The position numbers and the translations under genes are program-made. From positions 482,632 through 546,631 of the forward strand of contig NZ_JBHULZ010000023.1 in the NCBI RefSeq assembly GCF_042684705.1: 64,000 bases of DNA. Reading direction: 5' to 3'. The notes beneath the pieces were generated by a model. It saw only the letters and a program-made list of their open reading frames with translations. It did no database searches and was not told the DNA's origin. This DNA is from Mesonia sediminis. GTDB taxonomy: Bacteria > Bacteroidota > Bacteroidia > Flavobacteriales > Flavobacteriaceae. Each line of letters begins with the position of its first letter. Positions within the stretch are counted from its first letter, which is position 1. Of this stretch, positions 15,606-22,690 are shown one piece after another.

Positions 15606-16418
15606 TTATAAATTGTTTTTCAGCGCGAATTCAAGCTTATTGATGAATTTTGTAAGGTCTTTTCGGTTTTTAATATCATCAATGGTTTGGTAGTAGTTTT
15701 TAGGAAGTTTGACGTGAAAAGCCGCGGATAGGGCTTGGATAATTTCCTTAATGGTGGTATCGCCGTTATTGATTGCTTTTGAATAATAAAGGGCGTAAGC
15801 GAGTTCGACAATATCGGTTGTACTAGCGGTCCAAGGATGTTTCACTTCGAGGTTTGCTATTTGTATTTTTTCAAATTGTTTTTGATGTTGCCTTTTATAT
15901 AGATAAGATTTAAATTTTTCTATTGCCAGGCTCTCCGCATAAATACCGCTATAGGAGCATTCATAAAAGTCATATGAAATGGACTTTACATACTTTTCAT
16001 TTTTTGTAGCCATCAATCTTTTGCCGGTAAAATATAGCTCATCCACTTTATCGGGATTGTATCTTAGGTCGAAAACAAACTCTTTGTGTTTATCATAAAA
16101 CTTATCTATTTTCTTTAATTGCTTAGCATAGATTTTATTTGCTTTTGAAGCAGATTTACCTAAAAGCTCCAGTTCGAAGTTTCTTACTTTCTTATAAAAA
16201 TAAATATGCTGCGTTATATTCGGTTTTAAATACCTAAAGAATCTTGTTCGTTTTAGAACAGATTTGTCTTTATCTAAATAATAGTTTTTCTTAAGCTTGA
16301 CAAGATATTCCTTAGACATGGATAAAACCTTGATTGCTTCACTCTCAATTTCTTTCGATTTTTTCTGGATCTGACTTAATTCCTCGTTAAAAGAATCGAT
16401 TATTAACTGATAATCCAT
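15606..16418 (-). CDS. rteC: RteC-family regulator of element excision
   Basis: About 270 residues from the chosen ATG at 16418 (the frame stays open to 16478, but that stretch is AT-rich promoter-like sequence). The C-terminal half carries the RteC signature: HPWTASTTDIVELAYALYYS, KAINNGDTTIKEIIQALSAA, FHVKLPKNYYQTIDDIKNRK. RteC is a winged-helix activator of excision operons in Bacteroides conjugative transposons such as CTnDOT. The middle segment (FFRYLKPNITQHIYFYKKVR) also matches. It lies between the integrase (77 bp upstream) and the excisionase-like gene, the order expected of an excision regulation module. Confidence 0.85.
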   Translation of the reverse strand: MDYQLIIDSFNEELSQIQKKSKEIESEAIKVLSMSKEYLVKLKKNYYLDKDKSVLKRTRFFRYLKPNITQHIYFYKKVRNFELELLGKSASKANKIYAKQLKKIDKFYDKHKEFVFDLRYNPDKVDELYFTGKRLMATKNEKYVKSISYDFYECSYSGIYAESLAIEKFKSYLYKRQHQKQFEKIQIANLEVKHPWTASTTDIVELAYALYYSKAINNGDTTIKEIIQALSAAFHVKLPKNYYQTIDDIKNRKDLTKFINKLEFALKNNL

Positions 16419-16494
16419 TGCAAAATGTATAATTAACATAAATATTTGTAAATATATATTATTAAATAACATTTGCACTAAATAAATACACCCC

Positions 16495-17715
16495 CTAACG
16501 ACTTATGGTTTTTCTTGATTTATGGGTTGAATCTAGGCATCTCAAATCATCAGCGACCTTTGTATCAACGATTCTAGCATAGATTTGAGTAGTAGAAAGC
16601 TTGGTATGACCTAAAAGTTTAGAGACTGTTTCAATGGGAACACCATTAGACAAAGTGACCGTTGTCGCAAAAGTATGTCTAGCGATATGTGAAGATAAGG
16701 CTTGTTTAATGTTGAGCTCTTCAGCAATTTGCTTGAGGTATTTGTTCATTCGTTGGTTGGTAAAGACCGGTAGTAAATTATCGGTTTTACAGACGCGCGG
16801 ATGATCTTTATACTTCTGAATAATTTGCAATGGCAATTCTAAAAGCGGAATTCTTAAGGAAGTATTTGTTTTCTGTCGGCGTGTATAAATCCATTTCTTA
16901 CCATCAATTCCTAAAGTTATTTCATTTTTAGAAAGTTTCTTTAAATCGGAATAAGCAAGACCCGTATGACAAGCAAAAAGAAAAACATCTTTAACAACTT
17001 CTAAAGTGTCATTTTCAAATTCTGCATTAATGAGCTTGGCAAGATCGGCTTTAGTAAGGTAACCTTTATCAACTTGATCAAACCTCAGCTTGAAGCGTTT
17101 GACCGTATTCTTTTCAATCCACTCTAAATCCTCTGCAAAATTAATGAGCTTCTTTAGTCTCTCAAGATGCTTCATCAAGCCATTGTTGTTTAGGCCATCC
17201 TGCTCTCTCAGGAAATCTTCAAAATCAATCATAAACTTATAATTGACTTGTTTGATATAGACATCTGTAGATTTGTGTTTTAGCCTCACAAACTCGTTTA
17301 GATACCTTTGGGTAGTGTAATAGTTTTTAAGCGTTCCTTTCTTCAAAGTCGCTTTCATTTTTTGCTGATGGTAGTTTATAAGCTGATTGAGTGTTTCATA
17401 TTTTACATCAAGACCAAGATATTTATTCTTAACCAGTATTGGTGTGAGAAATTCGCCTTGGCGCTCAATTTCCTCACAGATTGATGCAATTTTAGATTTG
17501 GCTTTATCGATTGCATTATTGATTTTTCGCGAATCTATAGAATTGCCTTTAGCTTTTTGAGCTTTGGCGTTCCATTGCTCTAGCTTAATTTTAATCCCTA
17601 AGCTGATCTCTACTCTTTTTCGATCTTTGGTGATTCTTAAATAAATCGGGACTTGGTTTAAAGAGTCTGGTTTTGCCTTTTTAACCCAGGCTAAGGTGGT
17701 GACTTTTGGTAACAT
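16495..17715 (-). CDS. int: Tyrosine recombinase (Bacteroidota integrative-element integrase)
   Basis: A 406-residue integrase: N-terminal arm-binding domain (1-105, YLRITKDRKRVEISLGIKIK), SAM-like core-binding domain (110-205) and a catalytic domain. Catalytic residues seen are H343-x-x-R346-H347, the LGH box (368-370) and the nucleophile in TTQIYA (Y379). The first catalytic arginine is not where expected: the box reads TGLAYSDL (251-258), with Ala in place of Arg. This is known for some Bacteroidota integrases; IntDOT also lacks Arg I. The gene is at the right end of the island, transcribed away from the array at 17910-18185 and the tRNA locus, so it should be the integrase of the whole island. 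Confidence 0.92.
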   Translation of the reverse strand: MLPKVTTLAWVKKAKPDSLNQVPIYLRITKDRKRVEISLGIKIKLEQWNAKAQKAKGNSIDSRKINNAIDKAKSKIASICEEIERQGEFLTPILVKNKYLGLDVKYETLNQLINYHQQKMKATLKKGTLKNYYTTQRYLNEFVRLKHKSTDVYIKQVNYKFMIDFEDFLREQDGLNNNGLMKHLERLKKLINFAEDLEWIEKNTVKRFKLRFDQVDKGYLTKADLAKLINAEFENDTLEVVKDVFLFACHTGLAYSDLKKLSKNEITLGIDGKKWIYTRRQKTNTSLRIPLLELPLQIIQKYKDHPRVCKTDNLLPVFTNQRMNKYLKQIAEELNIKQALSSHIARHTFATTVTLSNGVPIETVSKLLGHTKLSTTQIYARIVDTKVADDLRCLDSTHKSRKTISR

Positions 17716-17835
17716 AACTTTTTCGATTAGAGGATTAATCGAAAAGTCTCAAAACAAGCAAAAGAATTTATGGAAATAGGTTGAATGGAAAGTCGGCCTA
17801 TTTTTAATTCAATTGTAAATATATAGATTTTTTGA

Positions 17836-17847
17836 TAAATAGAAAGT
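17836..17847 (+). repeat. 12-mer TAAATAGAAAGT, inner copy flanking the tandem array
   Basis: Identical to the right arm of the dyad at 18206-18217 and to a lone copy at 1611-1622, and complementary to 18190-18201. The array at 17910-18185 is therefore bracketed by this motif. It is a candidate core or arm site for the integrase or excisionase; that role is inferred. Confidence 0.6.
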
Positions 17848-17909
17848 TGTTGTTTTTTGATTTTAAGTTGTTTGACGCAAGTGGCATCATTAAAAATAAA
17901 TCAAAAAGA

Positions 17910-18185
17910 GGTAACCGAATAGGTAACCGAATGGGTAACCGAATGGGTAACCGAATGGGTAACCGAATGGGTAACCGAATGGGTAACCGAATAGGTAACC
18001 GAATGGGTAACCGAATGGGTAACCGAATGGGTAACCGAATGGGTAACCGAATGGGTAACCGAATGGGTAACCGAATGGGTAACCGAATAGGTAACCGAAT
18101 AGGTAACCGAATAGGTAACCGAATAGGTAACCGAATAGGTAACCGAATAGGTAACCGAATAGGTAACCGAATAGGTAACCGAATA
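17910..18185. repeat. Tandem array of 23 copies of a 12-bp unit (GGTAACCGAATR)
   Basis: Uninterrupted direct repeat with unit GGTAACCGAATA or GGTAACCGAATG. The unit order is 1 A-type, 5 G-type, 1 A-type, 7 G-type, 9 A-type, so the only variation is the twelfth base and it is blockwise. Because the unit length is a multiple of three, frames stay open on both strands (GNRI/GNRM repeats on plus, YSVT/HSVT repeats on minus); these are not credible proteins. It lies 195 bp upstream of the integrase start and just inside the element end. It may be a set of iterons for the integrase or another element-encoded binding protein, or a neutral minisatellite. Confidence 0.95.
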
Positions 18186-18189
18186 GGTC

Positions 18190-18217
18190 ACTTTCTATTT
18201 ATTACTAAATAGAAAGT
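18190..18217. repeat. Perfect dyad, 12-bp arms with 4-bp spacer, candidate attachment site
   Basis: ACTTTCTATTTA (18190-18201), spacer TTAC, TAAATAGAAAGT (18206-18217). The dyad lies between the tandem array and the tRNA terminator, exactly where island and core chromosome should meet. Arms around a short spacer are the usual form of a tyrosine-recombinase core site. No T-run follows in the integrase direction, so it is not a typical terminator. The left-end partner site is not visible in this window. Confidence 0.6.
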
Positions 18218-18237
18218 TCTTAACTTCACCAAAACAG

Positions 18238-18272
18238 AAAAGACCTGTAAATCAATGACTTACAGGTCTTTT
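18238..18272 (-). terminator. Terminator of the tRNA-Ser/tRNA-Pro unit
   Basis: Perfect 13-bp arms AAAAGACCTGTAA (18238-18250) and TTACAGGTCTTTT (18260-18272). On the minus strand, the direction of the tRNAs, the stem ends in a T-run. It follows tRNA-Pro by 35 bp and marks the edge of the core chromosome beside the island. Confidence 0.85.
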
Positions 18273-18307
18273 TAGTACTATTTATAATTATTTATAAATA
18301 TGAAAAG

Positions 18308-18382
18308 TCGGGGTGGCAGGATTCGAACCTGCGACCTCCTGCTCCCAAAGCAGGCGCGATGACCGGGCTACGCTACACCCCG
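18308..18382 (-). tRNA. tRNA-Pro (UGG)
   Basis: The minus strand folds as a cloverleaf: acceptor CGGGGTG with CACCCCG plus discriminator A, anticodon stem CCTGC/GCAGG with loop TTTGGGA giving anticodon TGG, and T-loop GGTTCGAATCC. CCA is not encoded. It is the distal gene of a two-tRNA unit and lies about 90 bp from the probable island junction. Confidence 0.95.
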
Positions 18383-18444
18383 AGTGGTGTATTTCGGTTT
18401 GCAAATATAAAACTATTTTTTAAACTCACAAACATTTTTTTTTG

Positions 18445-18527
18445 CGGAGAGACCGGGATTCGAACCCGGGCATCCAAAAAGGATGACAGCTTAGCAGGCT
18501 GCTGCATTACCACTCTGCCACCTCTCC
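18445..18527 (-). tRNA. tRNA-Ser (GCU)
   Basis: The minus strand starts GGAGAGGTGGCAGAGTGG. The anticodon loop CTGCTAA between CAGC and GCTG gives anticodon GCT. A long variable arm (CATCC TTTTT GGATG) is typical of class II serine tRNA. The T-arm is GGGTTCGAATCCC and the discriminator is G without encoded CCA. It is upstream of and cotranscribed with tRNA-Pro. Confidence 0.95.
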
Positions 18528-18833
18528 AATATGTATGAACGTTGCAACCTAAATTGCGATTGCAAATATAGAGTCTTAATATGTTCTTACCAAACTTTTA
18601 CCAGGCTTTTTCTTAGTAATTTTAAGACAAAAAGCTAGCACACTATAAACTAGCTAATTATATTTTAAATAAGATAATTATTTAGCTTAATTCAATAGAA
18701 AAAAATCCTCTTGTTGAAATATTTCCATTTATAAGCAAGGCTTTCTCACGCTAAAGCGGATAAATTTTTACCCAAAAAGTCAAGCTTGCTTAATTGAAAA
18801 ACTATTGTACTTTTAAAAAGTAAAATAAAAATT
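18528..18833. other. Intergenic region between the tRNA unit and the Crp/Fnr gene
   Basis: About 305 bp of AT-rich sequence. It must contain the minus-strand tRNA promoter near 18540-18570 and the plus-strand promoter of the Crp/Fnr gene; a TACTTTTA (one mismatch to the -7 consensus) lies near 18807. No ORF or repeat of note was seen. Confidence 0.5.
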
Positions 18834-19430
18834 ATGATTGAAGAGTCAAGTTTAATTGATTTTGGAGCTGAAAAAAAATTTTATACCAAGGAGGAATATA
18901 TTTTTAAACAAAACCAGCCAGCCTTATTTTATTTTCAAATTGCTTCTGGAGAGGTAAAAATGAATAATTACCAGCCAGATGGTAAGGAGTTTATTCAGGC
19001 CATTTTTTCGGCGCCTAGAAGTTTTGGAGAGCCTCCTCTATTTGCCGATATCGTATATCCTGCCAATGCTATGGCGACCCAGAGAAGTTATATTTGGCGA
19101 CTTCCTAAATCGGCTTTTTATGAATTACTTCGTCAAAAACCTGATACGCATCTTAGGGTAAGTCAAGCTATTGCCAAACGATTGCATTATAAAGCCTTAA
19201 TGGCAGCGGAATTGGCACAGCAAAGTCCCGAAAATAGGATTTTGAAAATTCTCGATTATTTAAAGTTTGAGGTTAATCATATTGTCACTCCATTCGGATA
19301 TAGAACCGATCTTACAAGACAAAATATTGCCGATTTAACCGGACTCAGAGTTGAGACGGTCATAAGAACGCTTAAAGAGCTAGAACAAAAAAACGAGGTT
19401 AAAATAATTAATCGAAAAGTATATCGATAA
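18834..19430 (+). CDS. Crp/Fnr-family transcriptional regulator
   Basis: A 198-residue regulator with an N-terminal cyclic-nucleotide-binding-type beta-roll (about 10-120; YTKEEYIFKQNQPALFYFQI, SGEVKMNNYQPDGKEFIQAI, FGEPPLFAD) and a C-terminal HTH_Crp domain (FGYRTDLTRQNIADLTGLRV, ETVIRTLKELEQ). There is no N-terminal cysteine cluster, so it is not an FeS-type Fnr. Downstream genes encode a DUF488 protein and a hemerythrin-like protein, which suggests a role in oxygen, nitrosative or redox stress control, though a direct link is not shown. ATG follows a weak -7 element by about 20 bp. Confidence 0.88.
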   Translation: MIEESSLIDFGAEKKFYTKEEYIFKQNQPALFYFQIASGEVKMNNYQPDGKEFIQAIFSAPRSFGEPPLFADIVYPANAMATQRSYIWRLPKSAFYELLRQKPDTHLRVSQAIAKRLHYKALMAAELAQQSPENRILKILDYLKFEVNHIVTPFGYRTDLTRQNIADLTGLRVETVIRTLKELEQKNEVKIINRKVYR

Positions 19431-19474
19431 AACACTTATGATTACAGTCATAAATTAGTGGCGACTCCCCTTCT

Positions 19475-19482
19475 TATTTTTG
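19475..19482 (+). promoter_or_regulatory. -7 promoter element TATTTTTG
   Basis: Exact match to TAnnTTTG, 17 bp upstream of the ATG at 19499. No clear -33 TTTG is visible. It probably drives the small membrane protein gene. Confidence 0.5.
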
Positions 19483-19498
19483 TATAAAATTTAATACT

Positions 19499-19786
19499 AT
19501 GAGTGTTTATAAAAAATTTTATGAAGAGTTTAAAGGAGGTTATTATATGCACGCCACTTTAGGCATTATTGCTTCTAGCTGTTTGGGTTCTGTCGCAGCA
19601 TTGCTTATACTTAATAGTGGCAGCCGAGCAATTGAAATGGTAGAACTTTTCTGGATCACAAGTGTTTGTATGGGCTATAACGCGGCGGTACTATCTAATC
19701 TCAACAAAAGCTGGGTGTTTAATCTTCTCATCATAAGTGTTTTAAGCAGCATTCTCTTAACTTTTTATCATTTGGCCGTATTATAA
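19499..19786 (+). CDS. Small membrane protein of unknown function
   Basis: A 95-residue protein with about three hydrophobic segments: ATLGIIASSCLGSVAALLIL (about 19-38), MVELFWITSVCMGYNAAVLS (about 47-66) and FNLLIISVLSSILLTFYHLA (about 74-93). The N-terminus is short and basic (MSVYKKFYEEFKGGYY). I do not recognise the family. It has its own -7 element and lies 68 bp after the Crp/Fnr gene, so it could be a target of that regulator. Confidence 0.7.
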   Translation: MSVYKKFYEEFKGGYYMHATLGIIASSCLGSVAALLILNSGSRAIEMVELFWITSVCMGYNAAVLSNLNKSWVFNLLIISVLSSILLTFYHLAVL

Positions 19787-20009
19787 ATTTAAAAACAAAG
19801 AGGTATAAGTTAGCACGAATTTCTAATTCAATTTTAGCAAATGAAGGTTGTAAAAATTTATAGTGACACCTAAAAGCTTATTAAGTTATACTAATAAATC
19901 TGTTTTTAAAACCAATTCGATAAGACAACTATAAGAGCCTTTCTTTATAATACCAGGAAATATCGATAAAAAGATAGCTACTCTAAAATTCGTTGTCTAT
20001 ATTTAAGGT

Positions 20010-20363
20010 ATGAAACGTATAATTGTCAAACGCATTTATGAACCGCCCAACCAACAAGATGGCTATAGGGTTTTAATTGATAAAATTTGGCCCAGAGGCA
20101 TAAGTAAGGAAGATGCTGAGCTTGACGAATGGCTCAAGGAAATTGCTCCATCTCCAGATTTAAGAAAATGGTTTGACCACAGAGATGATCGTTTCGAAGA
20201 ATTCAGTAAAAAATACCAAAAAGAGCTGAGTGAGAATCATGAGGAGGTCATAATAGAACTTAATAAAAAACGAGAAAAGCATCAAATTTGTTTGCTTTAC
20301 GGAGCTAAAAACACCCAATCGAACCACGCGAAAGTTCTTAAGGAATATCTAGAAAACAATTAA
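20010..20363 (+). CDS. DUF488 family protein
   Basis: A 117-residue cytoplasmic protein with the DUF488 hallmarks: IKRIYEPPNQQDGYRVLIDK-like start, IWPRGISKEDAELDEWLKEI (about 29-48), APSPDLRKWFDHRDDRFEEF (about 49-68), and LLYGAKNTQSNHAKVLKEYL near the end. The biochemical function of the family is not established. Its stop is 2 bp from the start of the hemerythrin-like gene, so the two form an operon. This pairing and the Crp/Fnr gene nearby suggest a stress-response cluster. Confidence 0.88.
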   Translation: MKRIIVKRIYEPPNQQDGYRVLIDKIWPRGISKEDAELDEWLKEIAPSPDLRKWFDHRDDRFEEFSKKYQKELSENHEEVIIELNKKREKHQICLLYGAKNTQSNHAKVLKEYLENN

Positions 20364-20365
20364 TT

Positions 20366-20821
20366 ATGCCACCTTTAAAAAGAGTAGAACAAATACGAGA
20401 TTTTAGTAGAGAACATCATTTTGGGTTGTTATTAGGATGGAAAATTAAAACAGGTTTAAATAAAAATATAGACCCTAATCGTATACTAAGGTATGTGAAC
20501 TGGTTCTGGAAAAACCATCTCATCCCTCATTTTGAAGAAGAAGAACGTTTATTATTTCCTTTATTACCCGAAAGCAATCCGCTAAGAAAAAAGGCATTAG
20601 AACAGCATGAGGAAATTTACACGAAAGTCATAAATCTACAGGCAGAAGCTTCAAGTTTACTAGCCTTTAAAGACCTTTTAGACGCTCATATACGCTTCGA
20701 AGAAAGGGAGCTATTTATGGAAATTCAAAACAGAGCCACCCCCAAACAACTCAACCAAGTCGCAGAACTACATCAATCAACCGATTTTGTTGAAAATACC
20801 GAAGATATGTTCTGGAAATAA
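20366..20821 (+). CDS. Hemerythrin-like HHE-domain protein
   Basis: A 151-residue four-helix protein with the metal-ligand pattern of HHE domains: an early H (REHHFGLLLGWKIKTG, about 15-30), HxxxE in NHLIPHFEEEERLLFPLLPE (about 51-70), H in EQHEEIYTKVINLQ and HxxxxE in LLDAHIRFEERELFMEI (about 108-124). It should bind a di-iron centre and could sense or handle oxygen, NO or iron. It follows the DUF488 gene by 2 bp. Whether it is an oxygen carrier or an RIC-like repair protein cannot be told from sequence. Confidence 0.85.
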   Translation: MPPLKRVEQIRDFSREHHFGLLLGWKIKTGLNKNIDPNRILRYVNWFWKNHLIPHFEEEERLLFPLLPESNPLRKKALEQHEEIYTKVINLQAEASSLLAFKDLLDAHIRFEERELFMEIQNRATPKQLNQVAELHQSTDFVENTEDMFWK

Positions 20822-20850
20822 TTTTTATTACATTTGCTTAAAAATATAGC

Positions 20851-21078
20851 ATGTCTAGCTTTATCAAAATCAGTTTAGTAAAAAATATCATCTTCGGATT
20901 GCTTTTTGGGGGAATTTATTTTCTATTAGATTACTATTCTGAATTAGAACCGACCTACAACTTAATAATTGCTTTGTGCATTGGTTACTTTATCTCACCA
21001 AGATTGCGCAAACATAAAACTCAAATGGGATATATAACTCAAGTTTTTTGGTTGGGAAAAAAAGTTTATCAAGAATAA
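20851..21078 (+). CDS. Small two-helix membrane protein of unknown function
   Basis: A 75-residue protein with two hydrophobic segments, IIFGLLFGGIYFLLDYYSEL (about 13-32) and YNLIIALCIGYFISPRL (about 36-52), and a basic tail. It lies 29 bp after the hemerythrin-like gene in the same direction and may be cotranscribed. It converges with pgi, with only 4 bp between the stops. No family recognised. Confidence 0.65.
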   Translation: MSSFIKISLVKNIIFGLLFGGIYFLLDYYSELEPTYNLIIALCIGYFISPRLRKHKTQMGYITQVFWLGKKVYQE

Positions 21079-21082
21079 TGGT

Positions 21083-22690
21083 TTAGCTTAAAAATTCTTT
21101 TAATAGCTTTTGCGTTGAAGCATCTAGTTGCTGATTTATTTCTTTCTCTTTAAGTTGTGGTATAATTTTTTTTGCCAATTGCTTTCCCAGCTCAACACCC
21201 CATTGATCATAACTAAAAATATTCCAAATTACTCCCTGAACAAATATTTTATGTTCATACATCGCTAAAAGCTTACCCATTGAACTTGGGGTGAGCTTAT
21301 TTATTAAAATACTCGTACTAGGTTTATTCCCCTTAAAAAGCTTGTAAGCTGCTTGACGTTTTTTAAGATCTGGTGTGAATCCGGCTATTTCTTTTTCAAC
21401 CTCTTCGGCGCTTTTCCCAGTTAATAAGGCCTGACTTTGAGCAAAGAAATTTGCCATTAAAATACCGTGATGCTCTTTATTGGGATGTAAAGGTTTTTTA
21501 AAACCAATTAAATCTAAAGGAATTAACTTGGTTCCCTGATGTAGTAACTGAAAAAAAGCGTGCTGTGCATTGCTTCCTACTGCTCCCCAAACAATGGTAC
21601 CAGTTTGATAATTCACTGGTTCTCCAGATCGATCGGTTTGTTTTCCGTTGCTTTCCATAACGGCCTGTTGCAAGTAGGGAATCAATTTCTCTAAATAAGT
21701 AGAATAAGGCACTACGGCTTCAGTTTCGGTTTTAAAAAAATTATTATACCATACACTTATCAAGCCCATTAAAACTGGAATATTTTGCCTAAAAGGTGCT
21801 TGCGAAAAATGCGAGTCCATTTTTTGAGCTCCAGCCAACAAATCAGTAAAGTTTTTATATCCTAGCGCACAGGCAATAGAAAGTCCAACGGAACTCCATA
21901 ACGAAAAACGACCTCCCACCCAATCCCACATAGGAAAAGTGTTTTCTGGTAAAATTCCAAAATCTTGAACAGCTTTAAGATTACTGGATACTGCTACAAA
22001 ATGATGCTCAACTGCTTCTTGGCTCGCTTGTTCTACAAACCATGATCTTATAGTAGAAGCATTTACAAGGGTTTCTTGAGTGCCAAAGCTTTTGCTTACC
22101 ACGATAAAAAGGGTTGTTTCTGGATTTATTTTTTTAAAAAGCTCTGCTGTATGATCGCTATCAATATTTGAAATAAAATGTGTTTGTAAATGATTTTTAT
22201 AATATTGCAATGCTTCCACTACCATTTTTGGCCCTAAGTCACTTCCTCCAATACCTATATTTACAATATCTGTAAAAGCCTTTCCGGAGTAGCCTTTTTT
22301 TTCTCCAGTAATTAGTTTTTCTGAAAAAATTTTTATTTGCTCCAGATTTTGCTGCACTTCTTTAGGTTTTTCTGCCGCACGCAAGGCAGTATGCCATACC
22401 GCTCTATTCTCTGTTTGATTGATTTTTACTCCATTAAATTGAGCTTGAATAGCTTGCTCTAATTGCATCTCATGCGCTAAATCAAGTAACAGCTCCACTG
22501 TTTTTTCATCAACTCTATTTTTTGAAAAATCCACATAAAAATCCTCCCATTCCAAACTGAGCTGCTCTACTCGTTTAGCATCTTTCTTAAACCAAGTCAA
22601 CATTTCGGCCGTCTCAATTTTCTCAAAGTGGGCTTGTAGTTGCGCCCAAGCTTTTGTTTCTGTAGGATTTTTTGCAATTAATGCCATCAC
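21083..22690 (-). CDS. pgi: Glucose-6-phosphate isomerase
   Basis: A 535-residue enzyme that interconverts glucose 6-phosphate and fructose 6-phosphate in the cytoplasm. Family motifs are clear: NIGIGGSDLGPKMVVEALQY (about 146-165), SKSFGTQETL (about 200), DWVGGRFSLWSSVGLSIACA (about 254-273, the P_GLUCOSE_ISOMERASE_1 region), PLHPNKEHHGILMANFFAQS and a C-terminal DQWGVELGKQLAKKI (signature 2). The length fits the family (about 545). It is the last gene of a four-gene glycolytic operon with pfkA, gapA and a BadF-type kinase; its start overlaps the kinase stop by 4 bp (22687-22690). M1 and M2 are both possible starts. Confidence 0.96.
   Translation of the reverse strand: MMALIAKNPTETKAWAQLQAHFEKIETAEMLTWFKKDAKRVEQLSLEWEDFYVDFSKNRVDEKTVELLLDLAHEMQLEQAIQAQFNGVKINQTENRAVWHTALRAAEKPKEVQQNLEQIKIFSEKLITGEKKGYSGKAFTDIVNIGIGGSDLGPKMVVEALQYYKNHLQTHFISNIDSDHTAELFKKINPETTLFIVVSKSFGTQETLVNASTIRSWFVEQASQEAVEHHFVAVSSNLKAVQDFGILPENTFPMWDWVGGRFSLWSSVGLSIACALGYKNFTDLLAGAQKMDSHFSQAPFRQNIPVLMGLISVWYNNFFKTETEAVVPYSTYLEKLIPYLQQAVMESNGKQTDRSGEPVNYQTGTIVWGAVGSNAQHAFFQLLHQGTKLIPLDLIGFKKPLHPNKEHHGILMANFFAQSQALLTGKSAEEVEKEIAGFTPDLKKRQAAYKLFKGNKPSTSILINKLTPSSMGKLLAMYEHKIFVQGVIWNIFSYDQWGVELGKQLAKKIIPQLKEKEINQQLDASTQKLLKEFLS

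Noticed and set aside
17910..18185. Possible CRISPR array
   Set aside because: Units are 12 bp and contiguous with no spacers, and no cas genes are present.
17832..18212. Long ORFs on both strands with GNRI/GNRM and YSVT/HSVT repeats
   Set aside because: They exist only because the 12-bp tandem unit is a multiple of three; no family, no ribosome binding site and open on both strands.
18308..18382. Island insertion within the tRNA-Pro 3' end
   Set aside because: The tRNA and its terminator are intact and the dyad lies beyond the terminator, and no repeat of the tRNA 3' end was found in the window.
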